Below are positions 20,333-31,400 of a DNA stretch of 64,000 nucleotides, piece by piece. The stretch spans positions 22,408,980 through 22,472,979 of the forward strand of contig CM039464.1 of NCBI GenBank assembly GCA_022414725.1. Direction: 5' to 3'. Position numbers and translations under genes: made by a program. The notes under the pieces are model-generated. The model saw only the letters and a program-made list of their open reading frames with translations. It did no database searches and had not been told where the DNA came from. The DNA is from Microglena sp. YARC. Its lineage: Eukaryota; Chlorophyta; Chlorophyceae; Chlamydomonadales; Chlamydomonadaceae. The number at the start of each line of letters is the position of its first letter. Position 1 is the first letter of the stretch.

Positions 20333-22680
20333 AAAAAAAGATAACACTGAGGGCGTGGTGTGAAGGGACCTCCCGTACACCGCAGCTGGGGAAAGTCACC
20401 ATGGCAGACATAGTAAGTGTCACCCTCCAGACGGTAGGGACTCCTTCATGCTACGTGTGGCAAGAATGCTGGTACAGGGGGCAATAGATTCTCTGTGCAG
20501 CTTTGAGATGAGTTGTTCAACATGTTCGCGACTGATCCCTAAGGTGGAGAGATTGGTAATAGTTGTGATGGGTATGGCACCAGTGGTACCTATGGTGAAG
20601 ACTAGGTATTGGACACGGAATCCTAGTTGTTTAAGGATACGTTGAGTCCTTATGCTGAAAGCTCTTTTCACTGGAATTTGATGTGGTGGTTAGTGTCTGA
20701 GCAGTAGCCCAGTTTCAACTAGGTATGCTTTTCATTGGTTTGGATTCGTCGTCAGCAAAGGAGGAAGATCAGGCCTGTATTTATCCCATCTGGCTTGGGG
20801 AAGATCAGGGGGGTTGAGGGTGAGTGGGGGTCTCATGGGGATGTCGGATGTCGCCTCGCACGTGCCTGCATCCATGTACATGGGGAGAGCCTCCAGAGCT
20901 TCTTTGGCTACTGCCTTTAGGACGAGTTGGACCGCCTTATTATGTCTGTTAATAAACGTCACTTTGAAAACAGGGTGGCAGCATCCAGCAAGAATATGGC
21001 CAGCTCCGTCTGTGCAGGGTACTCTAAGCGCGGAGTCCTGTGCTTTGTGAAAAGAGGGTAGTTTTATCATCATACTTTCATCAGTGGGGGGGCTGGTGCT
21101 GGTACCGTAAGGCGTTGTGTCTGTACTCCAATTTCTAGTCCATCGGTCCCCACTAGCCTTGTGGATTTGTGTTTTTTGCCACCATTTGATGTTGGTGGAT
21201 TGCCAGAAGCGATTTGTTGCATGAGGGAGTGGACAGGGTTGGCTGCTCCACATAGAGGAGTATATTGCCTGTGGTGCTTGGCCTGCCCGGTGTGCAGGTG
21301 GCTGGGGAGGTTAGCCTGATACCCTTGGTGAGATTTTGGCCGGTAAGCCGGGGGGCTGATCTCCGTTGATAGATTTGGGGGGCTGGATGAACGGCCAATG
21401 CTGTTGAGGTGCGCATAGTTCCCCGTTTTCCACTGGTCCCTATTATATTGTAATTCAAGTTTGTCGCTTCTTTCGCGTGTGTGGTCTGCCGCATATTGCC
21501 TACGATACCTGGATGAGTATCGGACGCTCTTGGCAGGCGTGGTGGTAGCAGCAGCGTTGTGTCCCTGTTGATATGTGGATTGGTTTATGGTCCCTGCAGG
21601 AGGGTCGCGGGTGTTTGTTTTTCCCGGGTGCTGCTGGGATGGTTTAATGTGCAGTTAATAAGCCTGCAAGGAGCATAAGCCTGTCGGAGAAGATGGTGAG
21701 GTCTTCATTGTTTTCGGAGTGATATGAGTGCTTGTTGGATTTGCAACGAGTTTCTGCGCGATTGATGTCAGCAGTGATGCCCTGTCGCCAGGGTCTAATG
21801 CGGAGGCAACTTGGCAAGCGGCCCTGAAGGAGTATACGCCGCCCTAAGGCGTAGGACGCGTGTTTGTTCTATGATGGCACTTCCATATGTGTATAGGAAG
21901 CGAGCCTGGTGGCTCTAAGGATGGCATGTTGTGCACGGGAGCATGGGGGGTGTTATGGGTGTGGGATCTATCTGCATGGGGGTGAGTTGTTGTGCCCCAG
22001 GGCCAATGAGGTTTGTAGGTTCCCCTGTGTCTCTTGGCAGGGGTGAGTGTGACCCCCCGTCCGGATTAGGAGAGGGGTCAAGGGTTTGGCCTGGGGGGCA
22101 AGAGTGGCTTTAGTTCCATAACCATGGGTGACTAGGAGGGTGTTATATATGGCATATGTGGGGTTAGTGTGGGACAAAAAGAGGATGGTGCACGTGGGAA
22201 TATAAGGGTGTGAGCATGTATGGGCACTGCCAAATGCACATCTATAAACAGCCTTTTGGGCCTCTTCAAGGTTTCTGGCTGGTGAGGGTCTGTGTTTCCC
22301 GTACCAAGGTTGCGTGTAGCAGTGGGTCTGGCAAACAGTTGGCCAATGGGGGTGGGGGTGGTTTCCCATGGGGAGGTGGGGAACTCAATTAGGAGGGGTG
22401 GTGTGTCTAGGTCGTTGCCAATCCCCAGGGTGGACATAGCTTGATGTATGGCAGTGGAGAGATTGGACATGGTAGTGTCTTTGTGCTGTGATAGGAGAGT
22501 GGCTCATTTCCAACAAAGGTTCCTGTGCCGTGGAGGGTCCACAGGTGGGGAGAGTGTGCCTTGGTGGTATGGTTTTTGTGGTGGAGGAGGTGGAGTTGGG
22601 AGAGGTCTAATGACCGAACAGCTGGCCTGTTGGTTAGTAAGATGTAGGTGGTGGCTTCCGTTGATTGAGTCGTGGGGTCG
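20333..22680 (-). mobile_element. 5'-truncated Dualen-like non-LTR retrotransposon fragment
   Basis: A 2.35 kb minus-strand fragment inserted into the right arm of a MITE-A copy: units 1 and 3 run from GCCTAGAAGCTACT straight on, whereas here TTGGAGC and TAGAAGC flank the insert as an approximate target duplication. It holds the 3' third of an element related to the full-length copy at 27643-39642. The 5' part (21260-22680) is open only in scattered pieces and looks degenerate. Truncation at the 5' end is typical of target-primed reverse transcription. Confidence 0.75.
20420..21253 (-). pseudogene. CCHC finger and restriction-like endonuclease remnant
   Basis: The upper part reads CTDGAGHILAGC, the end of the zinc finger that precedes the endonuclease in Dualen and R4-type elements. 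It continues with FINRHNKAVQLVLKAVAKEA, an MYMDAG segment and a RWDKYRPDL motif holding the first catalytic Asp. A stop and an extra A near 20715 then break the frame. The next motif, LGYCSDTN, is legible in a shifted frame, and the C-terminal part (QLGFRVQYLVFTIGTTGAIP) reopens at 20671-20420 and ends TGA. It is clearly homologous to 27910-28404 but diverged, so the window contains two different lineages or ages of this element. Confidence 0.8.
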
Positions 22681-25600
22681 TAGAAGCTACTGAACGTAGC
22701 CAAAAAGAAAAGCTATGTTGGACAACCAGCATGTTCAATTTTCCATGTCTCCCAACCTTGCCCTTGCTTGTGGGAGACGAATGGCCTACCTGTTCCATTT
22801 GAATGACTTGTGGCACTGTCTCCACCACCGAGATGTGTGCCCATAGCTTTTTATTTTCCAGCTACGAGTAGCAGCTTCTAGGCAAGCTCCCCTGGCTAGC
22901 TTACCCATCTAGCCTAAATCAAAATGGTGCATCTGGAAGCTGACAGAAGCAGCTTTACAGCACTGTTGAAATCTTGGGGCTTGGCCCAGTTTCGGGCCCA
23001 GGGAGCTGCCTAGAAGATGCTACTCGTAACTGAAAATAAAAGCTATGATATGTCTGTGATATGTGCCCTCATTTTATATAAATGGTGCTGATGAAAAGGG
23101 CACCAGAACTGCTGGAATGTACTCTGCAAATGCATATATATGATCAGATGCCTAATAGGTGCATTGGTATAGTACATTCCAGCACGAGTAACGTCTTCCC
23201 CACGGCTTCAGAAGATTGCTTGCTACCACTGCTTCAGCAGGTTGCAATTTGTGATATATTTTGTTGTCAGCCCTTTCTCCTTCGACTTACCTAGCTGACC
23301 CCTAATACCCATTTGCATGTTGGCTTCTGAAGCTGATGATGTAGTTGTACTGTTTTTGTTTTCAGCTACGGGTAGGAGCATCTAGGCAGTGCTCCTGGCT
23401 TGCTCTATAACATTGCTATTCAGCCAAACCGTAGTTTCACTAGTGCACGTGGAAGCTGAGTAGCTGACATCACCAGCTTCCTAGCTTTGCTGAAATCATT
23501 GGGCCAAGCCCAGTGGCTGGATCTGTTGGCGATATGTGTGCTCCAAGCACGTCTCCATCCGACTTCTCCTTCAACAGGATCATGGAGATGCCTACAATAA
23601 GGTGGTCAAACGATTGTCTGGAGGTCAGTTCATCAGTGCTTGTTTTTGCCCCTCCAGACACGATTTGGCAAGTCCCTTGAGCCCATTAAATGTAGCCCTT
23701 AGTATGCAAATAGACAAACTAATGATATAGATGTAGTAGGGCCTAGCTGGGCCCTCCTATCCGCTGTTGCCTCTACCAGGGTGTTCTGATCAGATACGAG
23801 AAATCTGTAAACACTATGGTCAGCCAGATTCAACATAGGATGCCTCAAAACAAGGACGTGTACTTTTCAAAACCTATGTAACTATATTAGAAGCGTCCTA
23901 CTAGTCTGAACAATGTTGTTTTGCTCCTTTGCTTCACTACCTAGTTTCTTGCTTAATTACCGTACGCGCCTTAAGTATTGGCAAACGGTTTGGCAAACAA
24001 ACCTTTGCCAAACCGGATTAGGGATCCAGCATGAGACCACTCCAGGTGGTTGGCCTTTGCCAAGGTTACGGTTACCATGATCCTCTGTCTACTAAGCCCT
24101 AACAAGTTAATGTTTGTGTTGTTACATACTCATAGTAACACTGTCTTGTGTCACGCAGCCTGGCTTGGCTTGTGTACTGCTAGGGAACATTAGGGAAAGG
24201 TCTCTGTTCTTTGAGTGATGCTGACTTGTGTACTTCTGCCTGGCATGTGTACTGCTAGGGAATTTCAGGGAAAGCTTTCCCTATTTAGACACTGGCTTGT
24301 GTCCTGCTGCCTGGCTTATGTACTGCTAGCGAATGTTAGGGAAAGGTCTCTATTCTTTGAGTGACGCTGGCTTGTGTACTGGTGCCTGGCTTGGCTTGTG
24401 TACTGCTAGAGAACATTAGGGAAAGGTCTCTGTTCTCATTGTGTTCTAGCATTACTCCTGGCCTCCTATTCAGCCGAAGGTTGAGCAACCAAGTGCATAT
24501 GGAAGCTGACTGTGTTCTCATAGCCAACCAAGTGCATGTTGAAGCTGACCTCAATCAGCTTTCTAGCTTTCTGAAGCTGATGCGAGTTCTCTTTCGGCTG
24601 CGCTAGCATGTTGTAGGCATCGCTCCTGGCTTGCTATTCAGCCAAACGTAGTGCACGTGGAAGCCGACACCATCAGCTCTCTAGCTTGCTGAAGCTGACA
24701 ATGCTGACGAGATGGTAGCTAGCGCTGTTTTTTCCGGCAACGGGTTGCAGCACCCATGCAGTGCTCCTGGCTTGCTATTCAGCCAAGCCTTAGTTACCTT
24801 CATTTATGTGGAAGCTGATAAAGAGGCAGAACTCTTTTGTTTTTTGCTACGGGTAACAGCATGTAGGCTGTGCTCCTGGCTTGCTATATAACATTGCTAT
24901 TCAGCCAAACCGTAGTTACACTAGTGCACGTGGAAGCTGAGTAGCTTGTACATCACCAGCTTGCTTAGCTTACCTGAAATCCTTGGTTGAGCCCAGTGGC
25001 TGGATCATGGAGATGTCTATAAGCTGCCTGGGCATGTAAGCCCTAAGTAATGCAAAATAGACAAACTGATGAGATAGATTTTTAATATAGGTTAGCCTTG
25101 CTGAGCCCTCCTATTGATTGCCGCTCCCTACTAGATTCTTTCTGATCAGATACGATAAATCTTTAAAACACCATGGGTCCCATGTCAACATTATGTAGCC
25201 AGATTCACCATAGGGAATGCCTCAAAATTAGGAAATGAACTCTTCGAAACCTATATATACTACATTAGAAGCGCCCCCCCCACCCACCCACCCACCCTAC
25301 CCCACCCCACCCATCGGTAGGGGGATGCGCATTTCTTATGCTCCTTTGCTTCACTGCCTACCAGCAGTTTCTTGCTTATTTATGGGCATTACCCAGCGTA
25401 TTAATTGTTGGAAGAACCCCCTGGTTTTATGGATGGGTCGACAATGGCCAGCCTAGGACAATACAAATGGAAAGTAAACAAGCACTGCTTGGGTGTTTGC
25501 AATAAATTGGCCAACATTTAATCGATGGTGGTTAAATGCGGTTTTGGACCACCAAGACATTATATGAGATGATATAACACTTGCCAAGCGAGTGTGTTTA
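22681..25600. other. Distal part of BTB unit 2, repeats only
   Basis: No gene seen apart from the MITE listed separately. It aligns with 9990-13050 and 44800-45900. 23690-23900 and 25040-25260 are two diverged copies of the same segment, so unit 2 also has an internal duplication. GGGAACATTAGGGAAAGGTC blocks recur at 24185, 24260, 24330 and 24410. A short hairpin GGTTTGGCAAA/TTTGCCAAACC lies at 23987-24014. Confidence 0.6.
22842..23047. mobile_element. MITE family A copy
   Basis: Arms CATAGCTTTTTATTTTCC and ACTGAAAATAAAAGCTATG bound a core with GGTGCATCTGGAAGCTGACA. Orthologous to 10143-10345 and 44957-45147. Confidence 0.8.
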
Positions 25601-27628
25601 TTTTTGTAAGAGTAACAGCAACGAGAGGTATCCAGCCGCACAAATAGACTATGGTTTTAAAGATTGAGGGGCCCTAGCCATGTGTTCGTGACCGTTTTTT
25701 CTTGATAAACCTCATTTTAATTGAAAGGATGATTCCCAGGCAGTGGGACCCCATACACAAAACAGCGCCTAACGAGGATTCAGAAAGAAAGGTGGAGAAA
25801 GTACATAATTAGGAAGTTCATGTTGGAAAAGAGTGGCATGTCGAACCACGGCCGATCGAGACTTGTTGTAGACCGGATTGTATTCCGGCTACTGAGTTGC
25901 TCTGAGAAGCCAGTGTGTCACTATGACTATGCCACTGTGCGCCGTCGTGCAAGTACTGCTGTACTGCCCTCACCCATGCAGAAGCTAGTTATCAAATCAT
26001 AGATATACTGTCATCTATCAGTCGCTACATCTCTCTTGCTTGAAGGAGTCTCCCTCGCTAAATACGAGTTATCTCAAGACTGGCATCACTCCCCCTCGAG
26101 AAATCCCTCTCTCATATATACCGGGGTCCTCAAACATAGTTGTCTACAAGATGTCCAAAGGTCTTTATTTTATCTTCTTTGAACGTTTACGTCATTTCGT
26201 CTCATTGTAACAATTCTCGAAATAACATGTATATTGGCTTGTCCTACAGATAGAGTTGCAGGCTGGCAGCAGCATTATGACATCTGTTTTCCCCTAACTT
26301 GTCATCTTGTGAAACCCTAATATAGTGAGGTACTCGGCTGGTGCACTGGATAGAGAGGTGGCACATTTGACATATCGGGTCTATCTTGTCAAGACACTTG
26401 ACACCTTTGAGCCCCAACCACCAATCCACCATCCCTAAAATAAACTAGCAGTTTCGAACCGCTACGTAAACCAAATTAAGTCATAGAACTAAGCATACGC
26501 TTGGAGGACGGACGTAGGAAGCTACTCCCGTTTACGTTTATTCGACCAACCTAGGAGGATCTCGATTTCGCCTAGATTATTTAGCAGCAATTTTTGAACC
26601 GCTACTAGGCAAAGAAGCTTTCGCTTGGGAGGGCGCTGTAAGCCGCATTGCTCTTCTTTCTGTCCCACTCTTCGACAAGGTCAACCTTGGAGGAGCTCCT
26701 GGAGAATCATCAGGACCCCTGGAGGGAAGCAGTGACTCTGAACCGTTTTTCAAGCAACACGAATTTGGTGAGAAAAATTGACAAGACGCATTGCAAATCG
26801 CCAAACTTCGGGAGTGGCAAAATGGCCGGTAACGGCGAATATGTGCGGAAACGGCTTATTCTTCGTTGTGCCAGGGTTGTGCACTGGAAATGTTGTGGAA
26901 AATATGCTTCTCCTTCTTCCTTTGTGTACCGGTATTGCTTCTTTGCCTTGTTGATTTTTCGCTTGCACACAGTGATTTCTATTGCAGATTCGTTTGAAGG
27001 TCCCCCTGGTTGTTATCGAGGGGGTTAGTTTTGGGTCAATTATAAACTTGGCATTGAACTTGGTTACATGGCCCAGGTAGGAGAAAGAAAATGCATTACA
27101 TGTTAGAATGTCCTTTATACTCTGAGCCTGCTCTGACTTGTTTGTTAGAAACTGAAAATTGACCCTGAATTGGTTGATAAAGACTCCAATATGAAGCTGG
27201 TCTTGAATCCTGATTCTTTCGAAGGATTGACATACTATTGTCTACAACAAGGCGGCAAGAATCGCATAATTAAATTAGCATCCCATGTGGGACGATGATT
27301 TAACTATAATTTGAGGGTTAAATTATCACTGTAGCACGAACTCAGGACCCCCGTCAGCAAAACCATTGTTTGGGGTTCAGTTCATTAATACTTTTTATTT
27401 TTAGCCCTTCATGTCACGGTTGGGCAAGTCCCTTTAGCCAATCTGGCCTTCCCCTGGACTGCAACATACAGACATACATACATGGTCCAGCCAGCAGTTT
27501 TTGCCGATCACCGTCTTAGGCAGCAAAAGCAATATTATTCAACTGGTATCGGTGTTCAAAATATCCAAAAGATCGTTCCTCAAAGAAACCAAAGCATATC
27601 GTGCTATGTGTACATTCAAAATGTATAA
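25601..27628. other. Unit-2 tail and dispersed repeats
   Basis: 25615-25870 matches 46455-46690 in unit 3. 27333-27490 is a dispersed repeat (GGTTGGGCAAGTCCCTTTAG, then CCCCTGGACTGCAACATACA) also found at 47735-47800 and 49967-50110. One possible exon is listed separately. Otherwise no gene seen. Confidence 0.55.
26578..26768 (+). CDS. Possible isolated exon of unknown function
   Basis: An open frame of about 63 codons with protein-like composition (IFEPLLGKEAFAWEGAVSRI followed by ALLSVPLFDKVNLGG) runs from a possible acceptor (TTTAGCAG) to a possible donor (GGTGAGAAA) near 26768. The antisense strand is also open across it, which weakens the case. No neighbouring exon and no family recognised. 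Confidence 0.25.
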
Positions 27629-27642
27629 TCTCAATAGGTCCA
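27629..27642. repeat. 14-bp target-site duplication, left
   Basis: TCTCAATAGGTCCA is repeated exactly at 39643-39656 and brackets the Dualen-like element. Confidence 0.9.
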
Positions 27643-27909
27643 ATTGAAATTGAAATTGAAATTGTTACATCCGTGTAGAACCGTTACTCACAGGACGTGA
27701 AGTTAAGGACACCATAGCGTAAGCCAGAGCTAGCTATAGTCACCGTAGGACCATCTCAGTAAAAAGAATTACCACCGATGCCTGAACGACAGGCATCGTA
27801 GCCCCATCATGCCAGTGCAGCTTAATACGGGGGTTTTTCACCCCGGTTGGGAAGCACCGGCACAATACAGCCGGCAAGACAAAACCTGAGAGGGGGGACG
27901 GTCTGTGTG
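27643..27909 (-). other. 3' untranslated region and ATTGAA-repeat tail of the Dualen-like element
   Basis: Non-coding. The element ends in about 3.5 copies of ATTGAA next to the target duplication. Short tandem-repeat tails instead of poly(A) are known in several non-LTR clades. Confidence 0.75.
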
Positions 27910-28404
27910 CTAGTCCCCGGGTATCGACGGGTTTGTTTCCATAAAACGTCTGCACTGTAAAATACTCTGGAAACTAGTAATGGTGTGAGAATGGATAGTG
28001 TCCGCCAGTTTGAGGGCACAGGATCTCTGGAGTCCAAGAGTGGTCATAGAAGTCAAAAAAGAGGTAGGAATAGTACCAGTTGTACCAACGGTAATGACTT
28101 CATAGTGAACAAGGTATCCAGCCGATCGAAGGCCATTTACTAATTCAACATGTTGGGCATGTTTAGTAATAAACTTAGTAGCATGATTAGTATCAGAGCA
28201 GTATCCAAGCTCAAGAACCCAGAGTTCTTTATCAGACATACAGGTAGGAGAGTCTATGTCGGGTAGGACGGCAAGATCAGGTCTCATTCTCTTCCAGTCC
28301 GCTACAGTAATAGTGGAGGGGCGTAGCCAGTCAGGGAGACGTTTGCCCAGGACCCCCCTGGGTAGGTCCTCTTCCTTGCCAGCGTCCATGATCATTCTGC
28401 GAGA
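27910..28404 (-). pseudogene. Dualen-like ORF2, restriction-like endonuclease domain
   Basis: About 164 residues in a frame shifted from the upstream ORF2. The core has KRMRPDLAVLPD, with the catalytic Asp at 28278, then ELWVLELGYCSDTNHATKF, with an acidic residue at 28212, and a QHVELVNGLRSAGY segment, followed by VGTTGTIPTSF. This is the PD-(D/E)xK-type nuclease fold typical of the C-terminus of R2, R4 and Dualen elements, which nicks target DNA. The other copy at 20420-21253 joins the zinc finger and this domain through LKAVAKEALEALPMYMDAG, which shows that the frameshift lies close to 28405. It ends TAG. Confidence 0.85.
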
Positions 28405-31400
28405 TCCTAGGGCTCCTGTGCAGAATGGCCTTGTGGATGAGTCGCACTGCGGCGTCATGTCTCTTGATGTAGAGCCCCTTGAAAGTCCGGTGTGTGCAGC
28501 CTGCCAGGATGTGGCCCGCTCCGTCCTCACAGGTGTGGCAGATAAGGCATAGGGAGTTCGTGGGTGGGTGAGTGCTGGTAATATAAGGAAGTTTCCAGCG
28601 GAATGCAAGTTTACGGTTCCACAGTCTACCCCAGCGGGCTTTAAGGATGTGGAATTTAGTTTTATGCTGGATAAGGGTTGAGGTCCAAAATTTGTTACTG
28701 GCTTGAGGAAGTTGGTGGGGGGTGTTTTCAGCCCAGGTGGTTGCATAAATCCCTTTAAGAGGGTGTTGACCAAGGTGGCAGCTAGTGGGTAGGTTAGAGG
28801 TGATACCTTGTGTAAGGTTAGGTGCTAAAATTCTTGGGGGAATATCTCCCATGGGTGTACGAGGAGGTTGAACTGTAGGCCAGTAAACATTGTGGCGGGG
28901 GATTTCCCCAGTGTTATCAGTAAAATTAGTTGAAGTAGGGTGCTCAGCTGCCTTGCGTGCCTGAGTGTCTGCTCTGTCATTTCCAAGGATACCTGTGTGG
29001 GAGCGGACTTTAGTGGTGTGTGAGCCATGCAGGATGCGTTGAATGAGGTGTTTTTGAATTGATTGCAGTAATTCAGTATGGATGGAACGGGTTGTTGTGG
29101 TGGGGTCATGAATCATTTTTTTTATAAGTTGAAGAGAGCAAAGGCTGTCTGTATGAAGGGTAAGAGATTTGTCGTAATCAATGTTGAGAAGGGCTTGGTG
29201 GATGGCTACCAGTTCCGCCCGGTTGTTAGTTTTGGTGGCCCCTATTCCCCCAGGGTTGATGGTGTAGCTTTGTCCTGCAGCCGGGACATATACTGCAGCT
29301 CCTATTTTGCTAGGGTGCCCTGGTTTACCTTTTATTAGGCTACCATCTGTGTAGACCTGGAGGCCAGAGGAGGGGGTAGCAAGGTAAAGACAAGGGTGGG
29401 TGATGGTAAGAGGAGAGGGAGGAGGGTGCTGGTGGAGTAGAGGTTGCCAGGGATTTTTGGTAAGAGATTTAAGTTTCCGAGGGTAGGTGATGACAATGTC
29501 AGTGAAAGTAAGTGTGGAAGGTGGTGTGATAGTAGAGGGCTCCCAGGATGAGGAGAGGCTTTGCATGTAGTATGTCTATTGGTCGATAAAATCTGGGAGT
29601 TTAGGAAAGTAAGTAGCTTGGCTGTGGGGGTTGCATATAAGAATGAGGTGTAATTTTTGAGTGAAGGGTGGGGTGTGAGATTTGCTGCCAAGCCAAATTT
29701 CAGAGGTAGTATAAAATTCAGACTGTGGTCTAGAGTCAATGTAGTGAATCCAGGAGTGATGGAGGAGAGTTTTGTAAGGGGCAGCAAGGTCATCAGGGAG
29801 GAGCATCAGGGTGCAGGTAGGGCTGAGAGTATTTTCAGCATGGTCAGCACTAGCTAGAGCCCACCTTAGAGCTTGGTTTGCTTGTGTGGTGGAGTTGGGA
29901 ATGTCCACCAGTGAGCCCCCAGTCCAGATGGTAAGAAAGGGGTCTTGGTTGGAGCCAAAGAGCTGGTCAGCAGGGCTGGTAGAAGAGAAGCTGGTGAGGC
30001 TTTGGTCGTAGCTAAGAGGATTGGAGGTACGGTGGTGAGTAATGCCCAAGGCAGCTGCTGCTTGGTAGAGGAAGGGAGACAGGATCTTAGTGGCAGCAGG
30101 AGCAGCTCTGTATCTGGTGAAGAGGGCAGATAAGTCAGTGTGGTATGTTCCTCCTTGGGTCAGTTGGTTCCATTTGGTAGGGTGGTGATTTTTAAAGTGG
30201 TCATAGTTTTGTTTAAGAGAGGTGAGCCTGTCGTTGGGAATGTGCCCAAGACAGTGACCTGTGGGGTTATAAAGATATAAAGCGTTGGTATGTGTGTGTG
30301 TGGATTGGTCATCCAAAGTAGTTAGGATGCCTGTTTGTATAATGTAGGCGGAGGGTGGTTGAATGTCCCAGTCTGGGTGCCTGTCGTGTGTGTCGATGTG
30401 TAAAAGTTTGTGAACCAGATTATGATTGTCAGCATTAAATCCTGGGGAGATGGCCCATTGGCCTTGTTGCTGGAGGTTAGTGAGGTGGATGTCCTTCCTG
30501 CGATTGAGGTGTGTGGTTATCGGAGGAGTGGTTTTAAAGGTGTGGGTTAATTGGTCATATGCTGGTTGTCCCACCAGTTCAACAAGGTGAGCCGCATGGT
30601 GAGATTGAGGCTTCCAGTGTATGGTGGAGGTAGTGGAGGTTAGAGGTGTGCAGTGGTGGATGCTGTATCCCATGCGTGTGTAGGAGTTGATATGGTCGTT
30701 GTGCATGATGGTTGGGGCCCATTGGACGTGGACAACGGTGGTGGTGGCAGGTTTGTCGTCGTTGTAAGAGCGCTTGCCCCGCCAGCTCGTAATGTGCAGG
30801 GCTCTGTATTGAGATCCGTAAGTAAGGTGAAGCAGGCGCGCCGGAGGTGCAGGTGCGCTGCTGGCTGGGGATGTCATGGCCTCGCGGATCCTGTCAGGGT
30901 GCGAGGTGGAGGTTATTTTATATGCGCGGTAGAATTTGGAGGAGGAGGAGTGTCGGATCTAAGATTTGCACAAGTATTGACGCGCTGACCAGGTGGCGTC
31001 ACTGTTGGGGCAGCCCCATGCTTGGTGTGCGTGACTGCCTGCGATCTGCGTGGGCCACGCCCACCATTGTTTTCCTTCCAGGTCCCCAGTGGGGTCCGCC
31101 TCATAGTCTGCATCAGAAACGGATGCGTGAGGTTGGTAGCGCTGGGTGAGTGGGGTGGAGGATTCGATAGGAGCAGGAAATTTAACGTTGTCTGTCGTGT
31201 TCTGCGAAATTGCGTTGCCAGGCGCAAGTTGCCTGTGGGAGAGGGGGAGTGGGTCAGAGTGAGTTGGAGGAATGACGGTTTGGAGGGAGGAGAGGTGTGC
31301 GGTGAGGCGGTTCAGGGATCGTTTGTGGTGTTTAGTAATTTTGTGTGAAGTAATAAGAGAGAGGTCTGTAGTGCTGATAAGATGAGTTCCCATGGGGGTG